Source: Annulohypoxylon bovei var. microspora
Taxonomy: Eukaryota; Ascomycota; Sordariomycetes; Xylariales; Hypoxylaceae
Direction: 5' to 3'
Assembly (NCBI GenBank): GCA_022836615.1
Contig: MU405328.1
Location: 1-64,000 of the forward strand
DNA: 64,000 bases
Numbering within the stretch: position 1 is the first letter of the stretch; every line of letters begins with the position of its first letter. Of the stretch, positions 26,312-38,590 are shown one piece after another. The notes under the pieces are model-generated. The model did no database searches and was not told the DNA's origin. It saw only the letters and a list, made by a program, of their open reading frames with translations. The position numbers and the translations under genes are program-made.

Positions 26312-26530
26312 TAATAATTATTAATAATAAAAAAGTTTTATTAATTAAAAAAAACTTTATAATTTTATATAACTTTGTGTAACTTATATTATATAAGGTT
26401 ACGTTTAATATAAATTTAAAAATTAATATTTTATACATTTATATAATATAAATGATAATAAAATCGTAATATATTATAAAATATTACATGTAAATGTAAT
26501 ATAATTTATTATTTTTAATAACCTTTAATT
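26312..26530 (+). repeat. Dispersed repeat family 'A', second direct copy
   Basis: It shares with 8,512-8,765 the start ATTAATAATAAAA and GTTTTATTAATTAAAAAA, the TATATAACTTTGTGTAACTT part (shorter array) and the end block TCGTAATATATTATAAAA followed by TATTACATG. About 18 kb separates the two direct copies, with the 9.07-kb Gypsy element between them. Confidence 0.6.
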
Positions 26531-26649
26531 AAATGTATCGTTTAATTAAGTAATTTTTTTTAATTACTTTTTTTAAGCTTTAATTAATTGTAACCACAGC
26601 TTTAAAATCCTTAAATTTAATTCTTCGATTTTTCATTTTTACATTTTTT

Positions 26650-27245
26650 TTAACGTTTTAATTAACCCGGCCGCTCGCAGCCGTCGATTAATGGATTAAT
26701 CACGTTTTCATTAATTTAATTACTTTTAATATAATTATTAAAAGTCGATTAAATAAACGTTTTTTTTTAATTAAACGCATCGCTTTTATTAATTTATTAT
26801 TTTATTTAACTTTCCTTTTTTTTTACTTAATTTTCCACCTTTTCGTTTTTTTTTTTTTACAACGTTTAATTAAATGTATAATTATTTACATAAATTACGT
26901 AAGGGTCACTTTTCGAAGCTTTGCTTAATCATTTTTTTCGACGCTTTATTTAAGTATTTTTTTTAAAAGCTTTCAAAGGCTTTTAATTTTTTATATAAAA
27001 ACGAAAAATAATTTTTCCGTTAAAAATTAAGTTTTTAATTTAATTTATTAACCTTTTAAATAATTAAAGTTATAATTAAAGTTATGTTTATAATTATGTT
27101 TATAATTATATTTATTATAACCGTTACGGTTATTCCGGTTATTTCCTTTATTTCTTCGATTTTAATTAATTAAAGCCTTGCATTTCTTTTTCCCCGTAAC
27201 TTTATTTTTATTTTCTTTTATTTAACCCTTAATCATTCATTTTTT
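26650..27245 (-). pseudogene. Degraded coding-like stretch with Asn-rich tract, possible gag
   Basis: On the minus strand, near 27,130-27,040, one frame reads NNRNNRNGYNKYNYKHN and continues into a less biased helical-looking part, with TEKLFFVF and KLLKKILK text at about 26,990-26,930 and occasional TAA stops. The Asn/Lys/Tyr-rich tract followed by an ordinary segment resembles the Gag tails of the other two retroelements in this window. No catalytic motif or LTR pair was found nearby, so this is tentative. Confidence 0.3.
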
Positions 27246-28699
27246 TACAAGTTAATTTTACCTTAATTAACTTATAATAAAATATAAGAAAATATTAATA
27301 TATTAATTTTATTAAAACGAATTAAATGAATTTAATTACATTATATAAAATCTTTTCGTCGTTAAATAATAATTAATTAAAAAGTTATTAAATAATTATT
27401 AAAAAGCTTTTATTAAAAAACAATTTATAAAAAAATAATTAAATTATATTTATAAATGCTTTTAAACTTAAATAAATTAATTTCGCTTTAATATAACTTA
27501 ATTAATTTCGGGGTTTTTAAATGTTAAATCCACCCATTATAATTTAATTATTTACTTTTCAACGGTTAATTAAATTAAAATAATACAATTAAATCCATTT
27601 AATTAAGATTTTTTTACGCTTTAAACCCATGTAATTATATTAAATACATCCTTTTATTTATTACGATATAATTAATTAAAAGGTTTATTTAAAATTAATA
27701 AAAATAAATTAAAACACGGGCCTTTAAAATTAAAAATACATCCATTTATATAAAAATTTATATAAAAATGATTATACCGCGTTTTATTTAAATAAAAAAT
27801 GAATTAATTTTTTTATATTTATTAATATATTTACTTAAGTATTTTTTTAAATATTTAATTTTGAGATTTATTATTTTAATAATATTACATTTTAATAATA
27901 TTTTTTAATTAATTAAAATCCTTATTAATACGCCATGGTTACCAGCTCGAAATACTTGGTTTTTTATATAAAACTTAATGCACACGAATGTATTTTCCCA
28001 CCCATTAATTAACTTTTTATACCCATCCATTTTTTCACTTAAATAATTTTACGAAAAAGCCTTTAATTAACTTACAATTAATTTTAAAGTTAATATAAAT
28101 AAAAACTTAATTATATAAATTAAATTACATTATTATTATTATTATTTTTATTAATGCATTTCGTAAAATATATTAATAATTATAAAACGTTAAATAGTTT
28201 TTAAAGATTATTATATATAATTAACGAAATAACCGTAAAACCATATAAAATCAAAGTAAAACACCGTATATTTCAATAATTAAACCATGCATTAAAATGA
28301 AACATACATTATTAAATAACTTAAATTAAAAGTTATTTTATAATATAAACCGTTAAAATATTAATGATTAATTATAAAAGTTATTTAAGTTAAAAAGTGT
28401 ATTGTTTTATAAAAACATTTAATAAAATAATAATTTATCGATAAGGTTTTTAATTAATTAAAAACGCCGCCCTTTTACCCGTAAAGTATTATTAAAATGT
28501 AATATTATTAAAATAATAAATCTTTTAATTTTATTTAACCCCGTTATAATAACCTTTTAAAATTCGGGGCATTTAATTAAACTTTAATATAATAATCTTT
28601 TATAAAAATTCGAGGCAATTTAAGGCATTTAAAGCATTTATTAATTTATTAAATATTTATTTACTTAAGTATTTAAATAAATAAATACACGTTATAATT

Positions 28700-28855
28700 T
28701 ATTATTAATAATGGTGATAATAATAATAATAATAATATTATTATTAAAGGTGGTAATAATGGCGGTGGTGGTAATAACGGTGGTAATAATGGTAATGGTG
28801 GTAATAATGGTAATAATAACGATGGTATTATTATTATTATTATTATTATTAAAAT
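28700..28855. repeat. AAT/GGT trinucleotide repeat tract
   Basis: A compound microsatellite: ATAATAATAAT, then interleaved GGTGGT and AATAAT triplets (GGTGGTAATAATGG and similar), then ATTATTATTATT. The two ends are complementary, so the tract can fold. The GGT core retains TpG and GpG and stands out from its surroundings. Confidence 0.8.
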
Positions 28856-29179
28856 AAAAAAAGTTATTTAAATAATTAATAAATTTAAAAAGGTTTAAAA
28901 TTTATAAAAGCTTTATAAATACCTTTATTATAATAACCAAAAATTTACATAAAATAATAAAAATTATAACATAAAATAAATTTTTATTTTAATTATTTTA
29001 AAATTATATATTTATTTTATTTTCATGGTTTTAATAAATTATAATAAAGTTTTAATTTAATAATTATATTTAAGCCTTTAAATTAATATAAATAAATATT
29101 AAAATAATAAAATAAAAAGTTTTAATATAATTTTAAAACTTTTTATATAATAATTTATAAATAAATAATTCGTGTTTAA

Positions 29180-29515
29180 AATTATAATTATATAATTACT
29201 TATATAATTTACATAACCATATAATTATTTACATAACCATATAATTATATAATTATATAATTATTTATATAATTATATAATTACATAATTACTTATATAA
29301 CCATATAATTACACAATTATTTACATAATTACATAATTATATAATTATTTATATAACCATATAACCATATAATTATTTACATAACCATATAATTATATAA
29401 TTTATATAATTATATAATTACATAACTTATATAACCATATAATTATTTACATAACTATATAATTATATAATTACATAATTACATAATTATATAATTACAT
29501 AATTAATTACATATA
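29180..29515. repeat. Irregular ATAATTATATAACCAT-type tandem array
   Basis: Roughly 330 bp of degenerate repeats built from TTATATAATTA, ATAACCATATAATTA and TTACATAATTA words with no fixed period. It is best explained as an AT minisatellite. There are no unique spacers, so it is not a CRISPR array. Confidence 0.75.
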
Positions 29516-32500
29516 AATAAAAACGAATTATTATTTAATGTTAATAAAAAAAATTTATTTTTTAATTATTAAACATTTTAAAAAAAAATGCCTTAAGGTT
29601 AAATTTTCCATAATTTTATATTTAATAATAAAAGATCGTAAATATTAATATTAAAAATATAATAAAAAACGTAATAATGAAAATTAACAATGTTTATATA
29701 AATAAAATACCGTCGTTTTAAAAAATAAAATTCATATAATTCATTATATTAAAAGTTAATAACCGAAACATAATTATTTAATAAAATAAACCATATTTAA
29801 TACACCTTAAAAAAGGCGATAAAAAAATAATAAATTCTTTAAATTAAAATTTTAAAATTTAATAATAATATTACGAAAAAAAGATTTACACATATATAAT
29901 TTTTTCACGAAAATCATAAAATTATATTAAACTTTAAAATATTAAATAACGATTTAAAAAAATTAAAAAAAGCATTTAAAAAAAGCTTTATAATAAATAT
30001 TAATAATAAAAGAAATTTAATAATGCATTAATCGGTTATTATAATAAATTACATTAAATTAAAGTTTAAAAACATTTATATTAAATATTATAATTAAAAT
30101 TAAATAAAAAAAAACCTTACCACATTAACCTTTATTATAAAAAAACTAAAAAAAAAACCATTATTAATATTTTTTTCTTTAACTTTTAATTAAACACCAT
30201 CCGGAATTTTTATCGAAAACTTTTATAACATTATACAATTAATTATAATACGATATAATAATATACGCGTTTATCCGAATATATTAAAAATAAATTAAAA
30301 TCGTTTTAAAATAAGAAATATTTAAATATTTAATAAAATTATATAAGAAAATAATAAAATTTTTTTTTTTAAATTAATAATTTATTTTAATATTTATTTA
30401 TACGCATTAAAAACCAAAGGGAATAACGAATAAAATGTTTTTAAATCATTATATAATTATAATATAAATAAAATTTAAATTTATTTAATTATTAAAACTT
30501 ATAAAAAGATTAATTATAAAAAATAAAAAACGAAACATAAATTTATAAACCATATATTTTTCCATTAAAAATACATAAAAACATTATAAACTTTTAAAAA
30601 ATTCCAAATATTTTTATATATATTAATTAACTTATTATTAAAAATTAAAATCATTATAATAATATAAATTAAATTTAAAAATTAAAATAAGAATATAATA
30701 GCCCATTATGTACGTACCAACGATTTCGTTTAAATAAAAAAGCTTAAAAAAATATAATAAATAAAAGAAAATGAATTACATTAATTTACATAATAAATTT
30801 ATTTATAACTTTATTAATAACATAACGTTTATAAAACATATAAATCTTTAAAAATTAAGGTTCGGTTTAATATTAAAATTTTTAACCTTTTTACGGGGGG
30901 TTATTTTTTTATAAATAAAATCATTTATTAATATATAACCAATTATTTTTTTATAAATATTTTATCATATCCTTATTTAAATATTTATAAAAAATATTTA
31001 AACGTGTTTATAATATATATAAATTAATTTTAAAGAATCGGTAAATTTTTTTAATTAACTTTTAATTTTAAAGTTTAATAATTGTTATTTTTAATTATAA
31101 TATATTTTAATATATGTTTATTATTTAACCATTTAAATTTCATTTTAAGATATATAATAACCTTTTTTAATAATAATATAAATTGTTTATTTAAAAATAA
31201 TCGTATTATTAAATATAATAATTATAATATATATAAATATAATTAACCATTTATTTCCACCGATTTATTTAAAGGTATAATAATATTATTTAAAAATATA
31301 ATAACCCACCCATTTTATATTTATTATAATTTAATAATATAAATATTTAATTTTATAATACATTTTTTATATAAATTTAAATACCTTTTTTACCCGTAAA
31401 TATTAAATTAAGGTTTTAAATTTTTAGTTATAACTTTTATTAATAAGTATATATAATATATTAAAAAATTAAATTATTATAATAATTATTTAATTAAAAT
31501 AAGGGTAGAAGGTTAAGCAAAGAAATAATAACATTTAAAGAAATATATTTTATAATAAGCTTTTTAAATAATAATAATAAGGTTAAAAAAGATTATTAAA
31601 AAATAATAATAAAGTTAATAATAATATTAATAAAAAGATAAAAAAAATACTTAAATTTATATAAGAAATATATTATAAAATTAAATATTTATATTATTAA
31701 ATTATAATAAATATAAAACAAGTAAATTATTATACTTTTAAATAATATTACCGTGTTTTTAAATAACTTAATTTTTATATATAAAAACCAAAAATAATAC
31801 CATGAACATTAAACTTCGCAACTTACATAATATTTAAAAATAGTTTTTTTTTATATATATATAATATATATTTCATTAAAAAGAAAAAAAAATCACTAGG
31901 GTTTTTTTTTTTATATTTTATGGTATATTATATATCATTTTTATACATTTAATAACATATAAATTTTATTTATTTTACTTGCTTTTATGGTAATAAGATT
32001 TTTAAATTTAAAAGTTTTTTTTAAAGAAATTATTAATATTAAATTAAAAATTAAAACGGTTATAATTTTAAGTTTTATAAAGTTTAAACTTAATAATTAT
32101 TTTTTAATATTTAAAATAACCATTTAAACCAATATTAACCAATTATTTATAAATAATACACACATTTTAAATAATATTATTTTTATATTAATTTTTAAGT
32201 TAATTAAAATAATAATTTAAACCCTTTTTAAAATTATTTTTTAAATTATATTAATTATAATTACCTTTTCATTAAACTTAAATTCATTTAACACATTTAT
32301 TATTATTTTTTTTAAAATAATAATAAAGAATAAAACGTATAATGATACCAGTTTTTTCACATTTAATTTACCATTAACTTTAACATTTAATAATATAATA
32401 ATTATTTTAAAAATTCGAAAATTATTAATTTAATAAGTTTAATATTTTCTTATTTTTATAATAATTTACTTTCATTTTTTATAATGATTTTAAATTAAAT

Positions 32501-35186
32501 TAATCATTTATATTTTAATTTAATATTACTTTTAATTATTTTAAATAATATTTATATTTTTCTTTTTTCGGTTTATATGAAAAATCCAAGCTAATTTCAA
32601 GTGGTTATAAAAGATTTAATATCTTTTATTAAAAATATTAAGAAAAAATGAAAAAAGTAATGCTTAAAGCAAAAAGCATAAATGAATTTTAAAACCTTTA
32701 TTTTTATTTAACGTTATTATCCAAGTTTAACCCTTATATTTATAATTTTTTTCGAATAAAAGTTTTTATTTATTTTATATTTCGCGTTAAATAATATTTA
32801 TTATTAACATTATTTAATTTATATAAACTTTACCACCACCTTTTAATAACCATTTTTAATTTAATCGTTATTATATCCCTTAATTACATAATTAATTAAA
32901 CGGGGTAATTTAAATGGTTAAATATATATTAAATTCTTAACCTTAAAATTATAATATTAATAAAAAAAAATAAATAATAAAATTAAATTCCTTTATTTTT
33001 ATATTATAATAACTTAAAAATATTATATAATTACTTTTAAATTAAACATTTTATATATTTAACTTAAAAACCTTTAACTTAATTATTAATTAACTTTTAA
33101 TAAAACATTTTTTCTTTTTATTATTTTAATATTTATTAAATGTAATGTAAAATCTTTCGTCGTGGGTGTAAATAAATTACTTTTTTAATGTAATAATACT
33201 GCACTTAAATTAAAAAATCCTTTTTTTGCAAATATTTATTATTAATAATTCCTTAATATATTTTTTATTATTATTTAATTCTTTAACATGTTTTTCATTA
33301 TTATTATAACCATTAACTTAAAGTAAACCTTTTATAATATAATTTTCCGGCAAAAGTTTTAAAAAAGATTTTTTATTTAATTTGCGAGGATTTTTTATAA
33401 TTGTATTTAAATAATAAATAACATTTTCTTAAGGGAATTTATTTTTAAAAAATAATATCATTACAAAAAATTATATAAAATAAAATATAAAAGTTAAAAC
33501 CACATGTAAAAATAGTAATATTTTTTATGAAATTAAATTAAAAAATGAAAAAACATATTTATAAAGTAACTTACGCCACGGTGGCTTGTGCTTTTCGCAT
33601 TAACGATTTATTAATATTTTAAAAGTTATGTATATATTGTTTATTTTTTTCGTTTATATTAAAAATACATTTAATTACGTTAATTTTTTTTTTTTTTATA
33701 TTCCCATGCTTTTTATAATTAAAAATTAAATACTTTTAACATCGGTTAAAAAATAAAGTAACGAAAAAGTAATTACCTTTTACATTATATAAGGAAACCA
33801 TTTATTAATTTATTATATTAAAAAAAAAAAAGCTTAAAAAGCTTTATTTAAAATTAAATAATAAATACCTTTCATAATATTAATAACATTTTCCTTCGAT
33901 ATAAACTTTATTTAAAAACTTATTCATATAATAAATTAAATTATTTTTAATGTTCCTTTATATGGCTTCGATTAATAACCATTAATAATATTAAATTTAA
34001 AAATAATTAATTATTAACATATTTACTTAAACACCGTAGAAAAATTATAAACGTTATAAATAACTTAAACATTTAATAATAAATTTTTATAAAAAATCCG
34101 AAAATTATTTAATAACCCCGTTTCATTATATAAAACCCCCATTCCGTTATTTATTTTAATAAAACATATAAATAATTTTATTCTTTTTTTTTTTTAATCT
34201 TTTTAAAATTTTAAAATAAGTTTTTTTATATTATATAATTTACATATAATTAATAATGTAAAATTAACTTTATTATAAATGTTAAATAACCCTTTTATTT
34301 ACGTATATACATTTTGCAAAAGTATTAAAATAAAATTACAAATATTACATAAATATTAAATAATTATTTAAATAAATATTTAAAAAGTTCGAAAATGCCG
34401 ATATATAATATTACTTTCCATTATTATTTTAAATTATTTACATTTTAACCTTAAATTATATTATATATTATTATTTTACCCACGTTTTTCGTTATAAACA
34501 TTACATAAAAAAGCTTTCATTATTATGCTTAAATATTAAGAAAAAAAAATTTTTATATAATAATAATAATAAATATAAAAAATCGAATATTATAAATAAT
34601 TAATATAACTTTAATAATTATAATAAAAAAGTTAAATTATATTAAAATGATTTAAATTAATAATATTTATTATTTATAACTTTTATTATTTTATTTATAT
34701 TATATATAAATAATCGTATAAATAATAATTTCAACGTTAATAATATTAATTAAAATAATTTTAATAATTAAATATCATTTAATTATTATTAAAGCATGGA
34801 AATTACATTTTATAAAGAAATATAAAATAAAACTTTTATAATAATAAAAAAAATAACATATTTTAATAATTATATTTTTTAATTATTATTTATAATATCG
34901 GTTATTTTTAATAAAAAATTTTTAAATACTTATATATTATTTTAAACTTATAATTTTAAACTTTATTTTTAAAAAATAAATACAAAACACATTTTTAATA
35001 ATAACCACTTATAATTAATAATTAATTTATTAATATCGATAAAAATAACATCCCATTTTATATTAATAATAACATTCGTTAATTTAAGGTTTAAATATAA
35101 AAGCTTGTAATAATAAAACGAATTAAAGGTGTTAACGACTTAAATGGTTTAATGTTACCATAAATACCGTAGCGACAACATACCAT

Positions 35187-35392
35187 TTATGAAAATGATT
35201 CTAAATTTCGTAGAATTCATACATGCATAAAAACAGTTATTATTGAAAGAAAAGGTTCTTAGATTAAGAATGATTTTTAGATTAAAAATGATTCTTAGAT
35301 TAAAAATGATTCTTAGATTAAGAACCTTTTCTTTTAATAATAATTGTTCTTATACATGTATGAATTTTACGAAATTTAAAATCATTCTTTAT
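35187..35392. repeat. Foldback element with 73-bp inverted arms
   Basis: The left arm begins ATGAAAATGATTCTAAATTT and runs to GGTTCTTA near 35,262. The right arm, TAAGAACC near 35,316 to about 35,390, is its reverse complement with only a handful of mismatches. The centre is an 18-bp tandem repeat (AGATTAAAAATGATTCTT and variants, about four copies). This is the architecture of a foldback or MITE-like element. No coding capacity is visible. Confidence 0.85.
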
Positions 35393-35398
35393 TCAAGA

Positions 35399-35457
35399 TT
35401 TATAAACCTCGTCACTGTCCCTGCTACAATAACAAGGACGGTAACGAGGTTTACGAA
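35399..35457. repeat. Short hairpin with ACGAGGTTTA arms
   Basis: ATAAACCTCGTCACTGTCC on the left pairs with GGACGGTAACGAGGTTTACG on the right, with a small CTGCTACAATAACAA-type loop. It lies immediately next to the foldback element. Confidence 0.75.
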
Positions 35458-35560
35458 TTTATAATCTACGATACAATCTACTAAGTACGATACAATCTAC
35501 GATACAATTTACAGTACAATCTACTAGGTAGGTACGATATAATCTACGCGCTTACAATAT

Positions 35561-35680
35561 TGTACGAGTGGGTGGTGTACGAGTGGATGGTGTACGAGTG
35601 GATGGTGTACGAGTAGATGGTGTACGAGTGGGTGGTGTACGAGTGGGTGGTGTACGAGTGGGTGGTGTATGTGTAGGTAA
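35561..35680. repeat. 15-bp tandem repeat, 8 copies
   Basis: Units TGTACGAGTGGGTGG / TGTACGAGTGGATGG begin at 35,561 and recur every 15 bp to the degraded last unit TGTATGTGTAGGTAA. The period is exact. It is preceded by a looser ACGATACAATCTAC repeat at about 35,466-35,550. Confidence 0.92.
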
Positions 35681-35880
35681 ATAAGTAAGTAAATAAATAA
35701 GTAAGTAAATAAATAAGTAAATACGTAAGTAAGTAGGTAAGTAACCTAGGTAGGTAAGTAAGAAAGATGGATGAGAAAAAAAGATGTGTGTAAGTAGGTG
35801 GGTGGGTAGGAAAGATGGATGAGAAAAAAAGATGTGTGTAAGTAAGTAAGTAAGTAAGTAAGTAGGTAGGTAGGTAGGAA
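35674..35880. repeat. GTAA microsatellite with embedded 48-bp duplication
   Basis: Runs of GTAA/GTAG tetranucleotides occupy about 35,674-35,760 and 35,838-35,877. Between them a unit starting GAAAGATGGATGAGAAAAAA is duplicated at 35,762 and 35,810 (48-bp period), with a shortened third copy at about 35,878. Confidence 0.88.
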
Positions 35881-35979
35881 AGATGGGTGATGTGGGCGGT
35901 GTGTATTTTGCCAGGCGGTGAGGGTATCGTAAGTAGGAAGGTAGGGTACGAGGTCTTAAGTAGGTGGTGTACGAGGTCT

Positions 35980-36290
35980 TAGATTCGAAGAATGATTCTC
36001 ACGGTAACTACTAGGTAGGTAAAATAGAGAATGATTCTCACGATATTAAGTAATTGAAATCATTCAAGTTCGAGAAACGATTCTTACGATATTAAGTAGG
36101 TAATTCGAAGAATGATTCTCACGATATTAAGCAGTTGAAATCATTCAGGCTCGAAAAATGATTCTCACGATACTAGGTAGGTAAAATAAAGAATGATTTT
36201 CACGATATTAAGCAATTAAAATCATTTAAATCCGAGAAATGATTCTCACAATATTAGGTAGGTAATTCGAAGAATGATTCCTACGGTATT
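35980..36290. repeat. Higher-order repeat built on GAATGATTCTCACGATATTA
   Basis: Units with GAATGATTCTCACGATATTA alternate with linker variants (TAGGTAGGTAAAATA, TTGAAATCATTCA, GGTAATTCGAA). The full pattern recurs with a longer period of roughly 120-130 bp, so it is a higher-order array. The decamer GAATGATTCT is also the core of the foldback centre at 35,262-35,316, which suggests a common origin. Confidence 0.8.
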
Positions 36291-38109
36291 TCAAAAATAA
36301 TCTAAAAATAATTGTTTTAAAATAAAAAGGTTTCTTAAAAAAGAATAATTTTAAAGAAATTGTAAGAATAAGGGTAATTTTTAAAATGATTTCAACGTTT
36401 AAGAATAATTTTTAAAGGTGATTAATTACACGGATGTACCTTCCCACCAAATCTGTATGGTAAGGTACTTAAATCGAAACGAAATATTTTATTATGAAAA
36501 ATAATTATTAAATAAAAATAATTCCCAAAACACCCCCTTTCCCGCTACGGTAATCCGTATTTAATTTAAAATAAAGTAAATTTTATAAAATGTCATGCAA
36601 GTGATATTTAAAAATAAAACCTTATAAAATTAAAAAACTTTAACTTTTATTTTAATTTATTTAATATAAATTAATAAATATAATTATAATAAACACTTAT
36701 ATAATTCCTTTTATATTATATAATAATATTAAATTAAAGAATTTTTATTAAAAAACTTTAATATCGTAAAGTTTATATAAAAGTTTATCCATTTTTTTAT
36801 AAATATATTATTACTTTTCTTTTTTTATATAAACTTTATAAACATTTACTTTAAATTTTTATCCTTTTCAAATTATTACATAATTAATTATTAGTATAAA
36901 ACAATCGAAATTATAAAAGAAAAAATATATACATTTAAGATTTTTTTAAAAATAAAACCGTAAAAAAATATAAGCGTATGTAATATTTAAGTTAAATAAT
37001 TTATTTCATAATAAAACACGCGATTTTACATCGAAAGGTTTATCCGAAAGGAAAAGTTTAATGATTATATTATTTAATAAGGAAATTTTATTAAAATTTA
37101 TATAATAATAAAAATTTTTAAAGTTTTTTTTTCGTTATAATCATTAAAAATTAATCTTTAATAATTAAAGCATGTTTTTAAATATAACTTTAACATGCCA
37201 TTTTTAACTTTTACATTTAAATATTAATTTTATTAAAATAATAATAAATTTACCATATTATTATTTTTACATTCCATTGATTTTTTAAGGGTTTTTAATA
37301 TAATTCCTTCGAATAAATAAAAGTTTAAATAAGGTTAATAAATTATTTATAATTAACATTAAGGTTATTTAAAAATTAATTTCCATTAATTTATAAATTT
37401 AAAAATTATTTATGCCGGTTTTTGTTTTTAAATTAAATGAATTAAATACTTTATTTATTTTAATTTATTTTAATAAACTTAAACCACATTTTTATTAAGC
37501 TTAACGCAAGTTACGTTTATGTTAACCACGTAATGGCATTATATTTATAAGTTTTAATATAACGTTTAATAAAATATAATTTAAGGCATTTTAATCGAAA
37601 ATCGAATTCGGCGTTATTTTTTATATGGGAAAAAATTAATATTATATATAAAATGCTTCATTATTTAATAAATATATATAATATAATTTTAAAAACAAGT
37701 TTCAAAGTTAATAAAATGGTTAATCATTTTTTAAATATATTTTATAAGCATTATATTAAAATATATTAACCTTAAACATTAAAATGTATTTATATTACTT
37801 TTTCGTTAAAAATTAATAATATTAATTATTATAACGCGTTATAACTTAATAATTACTTAAAATATAACCTTTAAAAAATAATTTAAAATTAATTTAAAAA
37901 TTAATTTAATTACGCGTTAATTTATAAATAATACACTTAAAATATTATAATAATTAACCTTAATAATAATAACATTAATTCCACCCGATATAAATATATT
38001 ATTTAAAATTACATTAAATATAAATTTTATTTTCATTTACATTTAATAAAATTTTTAATAAAACCTTTTAAAATTTTATAAAAGTTTTATTTATATTATA
38101 AAAAGTTTT

Positions 38110-38590
38110 TAAAATACATTGTTTATTTTATATATATATAAACGTAATAAAATAAAACTTAAATAACGTTTATATTTTTTCAGGCAATTTAAAGTTATAA
38201 AAAAAATCACCGATAAAAACCGTGATATAAAATTTAAATAAATTTTTAATAAAATAATTTTTTTTATATTCATTTTTTATTAAATTTTCCCATATTAATT
38301 TAATTTTATTATTAATAAAGATAAACCGGTAAAACCGTATTATAATAACATTAAAACATTAATTCCTTTAAAAATTTTCTTTTTCATTCGGTTTTTTTAC
38401 CATGCGTTTACGTAAACCTTTATTATTTTAAATATATATACCCACGTCGTTATCGCTTAATTCCACGCATATTATATACTTAAATAACATTTCATCGTTA
38501 AAAATATAAACCCTTAAATCGTAATGATATTAATTACATAACATTTTTATTTAACATATTTTTTTCCATATTTTTTAAACTTATAATATT
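38110..38590 (-). pseudogene. Degraded minus-strand coding sequence, unknown
   Basis: One minus-strand frame reads with few stops: MLCN near 38,548, HYDLRVYIFNDEMLFKY, VELSDNDVGIY, KGLRKRMVKKPNEKENF near 38,395, then a stop-free run of about 60 codons containing LIWENLIKNEYKK and FIGDFFYNFKLPEK near 38,190. Stops are TAA at places that could have been Gln. Similar text continues upstream to about 39,500 with more stops. The amino-acid texture is that of a real protein, probably a transposase or other element protein, but I do not recognise the family. Confidence 0.4.

Larger units (their letters stand above)
27246..35099. other. RIP-mutated AT-rich stretch with simple repeats
   Basis: No gene recognised. 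It contains two simple-sequence tracts annotated separately (28,700-28,855 and 29,180-29,515). The remainder has the composition of the block as a whole. Confidence 0.65.
35100..36560. other. Non-RIP island of foldback and tandem repeats
   Basis: Base composition shifts to moderate GC with normal TpG and CpA content. The plus strand is strongly G over C and purine-biased through the tandem arrays. It consists of a foldback element, a short hairpin and at least four tandem-repeat types, each annotated separately. The open frame at 35,243-35,464 lies across the foldback and is not a gene. I see no host gene in the island. Its end near 36,540 includes CAAAACACCCCCTTTCCCGC. Confidence 0.8.

Noticed and set aside
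8512..26530. The two direct copies of repeat A as an LTR pair of an element hosting the Gypsy insertion
   Set aside because: A third copy in inverted orientation lies between them, the lengths differ and no terminal TG/CA or target duplication could be fixed. Treated as a dispersed repeat.
29180..29515. CRISPR-like regularity
   Set aside because: Repeat words vary in length and there are no unique spacers of constant size. It is an AT minisatellite in a eukaryotic context.
35243..35464. Plus-strand open frame of 73 codons
   Set aside because: It runs through the tandem centre and right arm of the foldback element and into the neighbouring hairpin. The repeated RLKMILRLKMIL text is a direct product of the 18-bp repeat.
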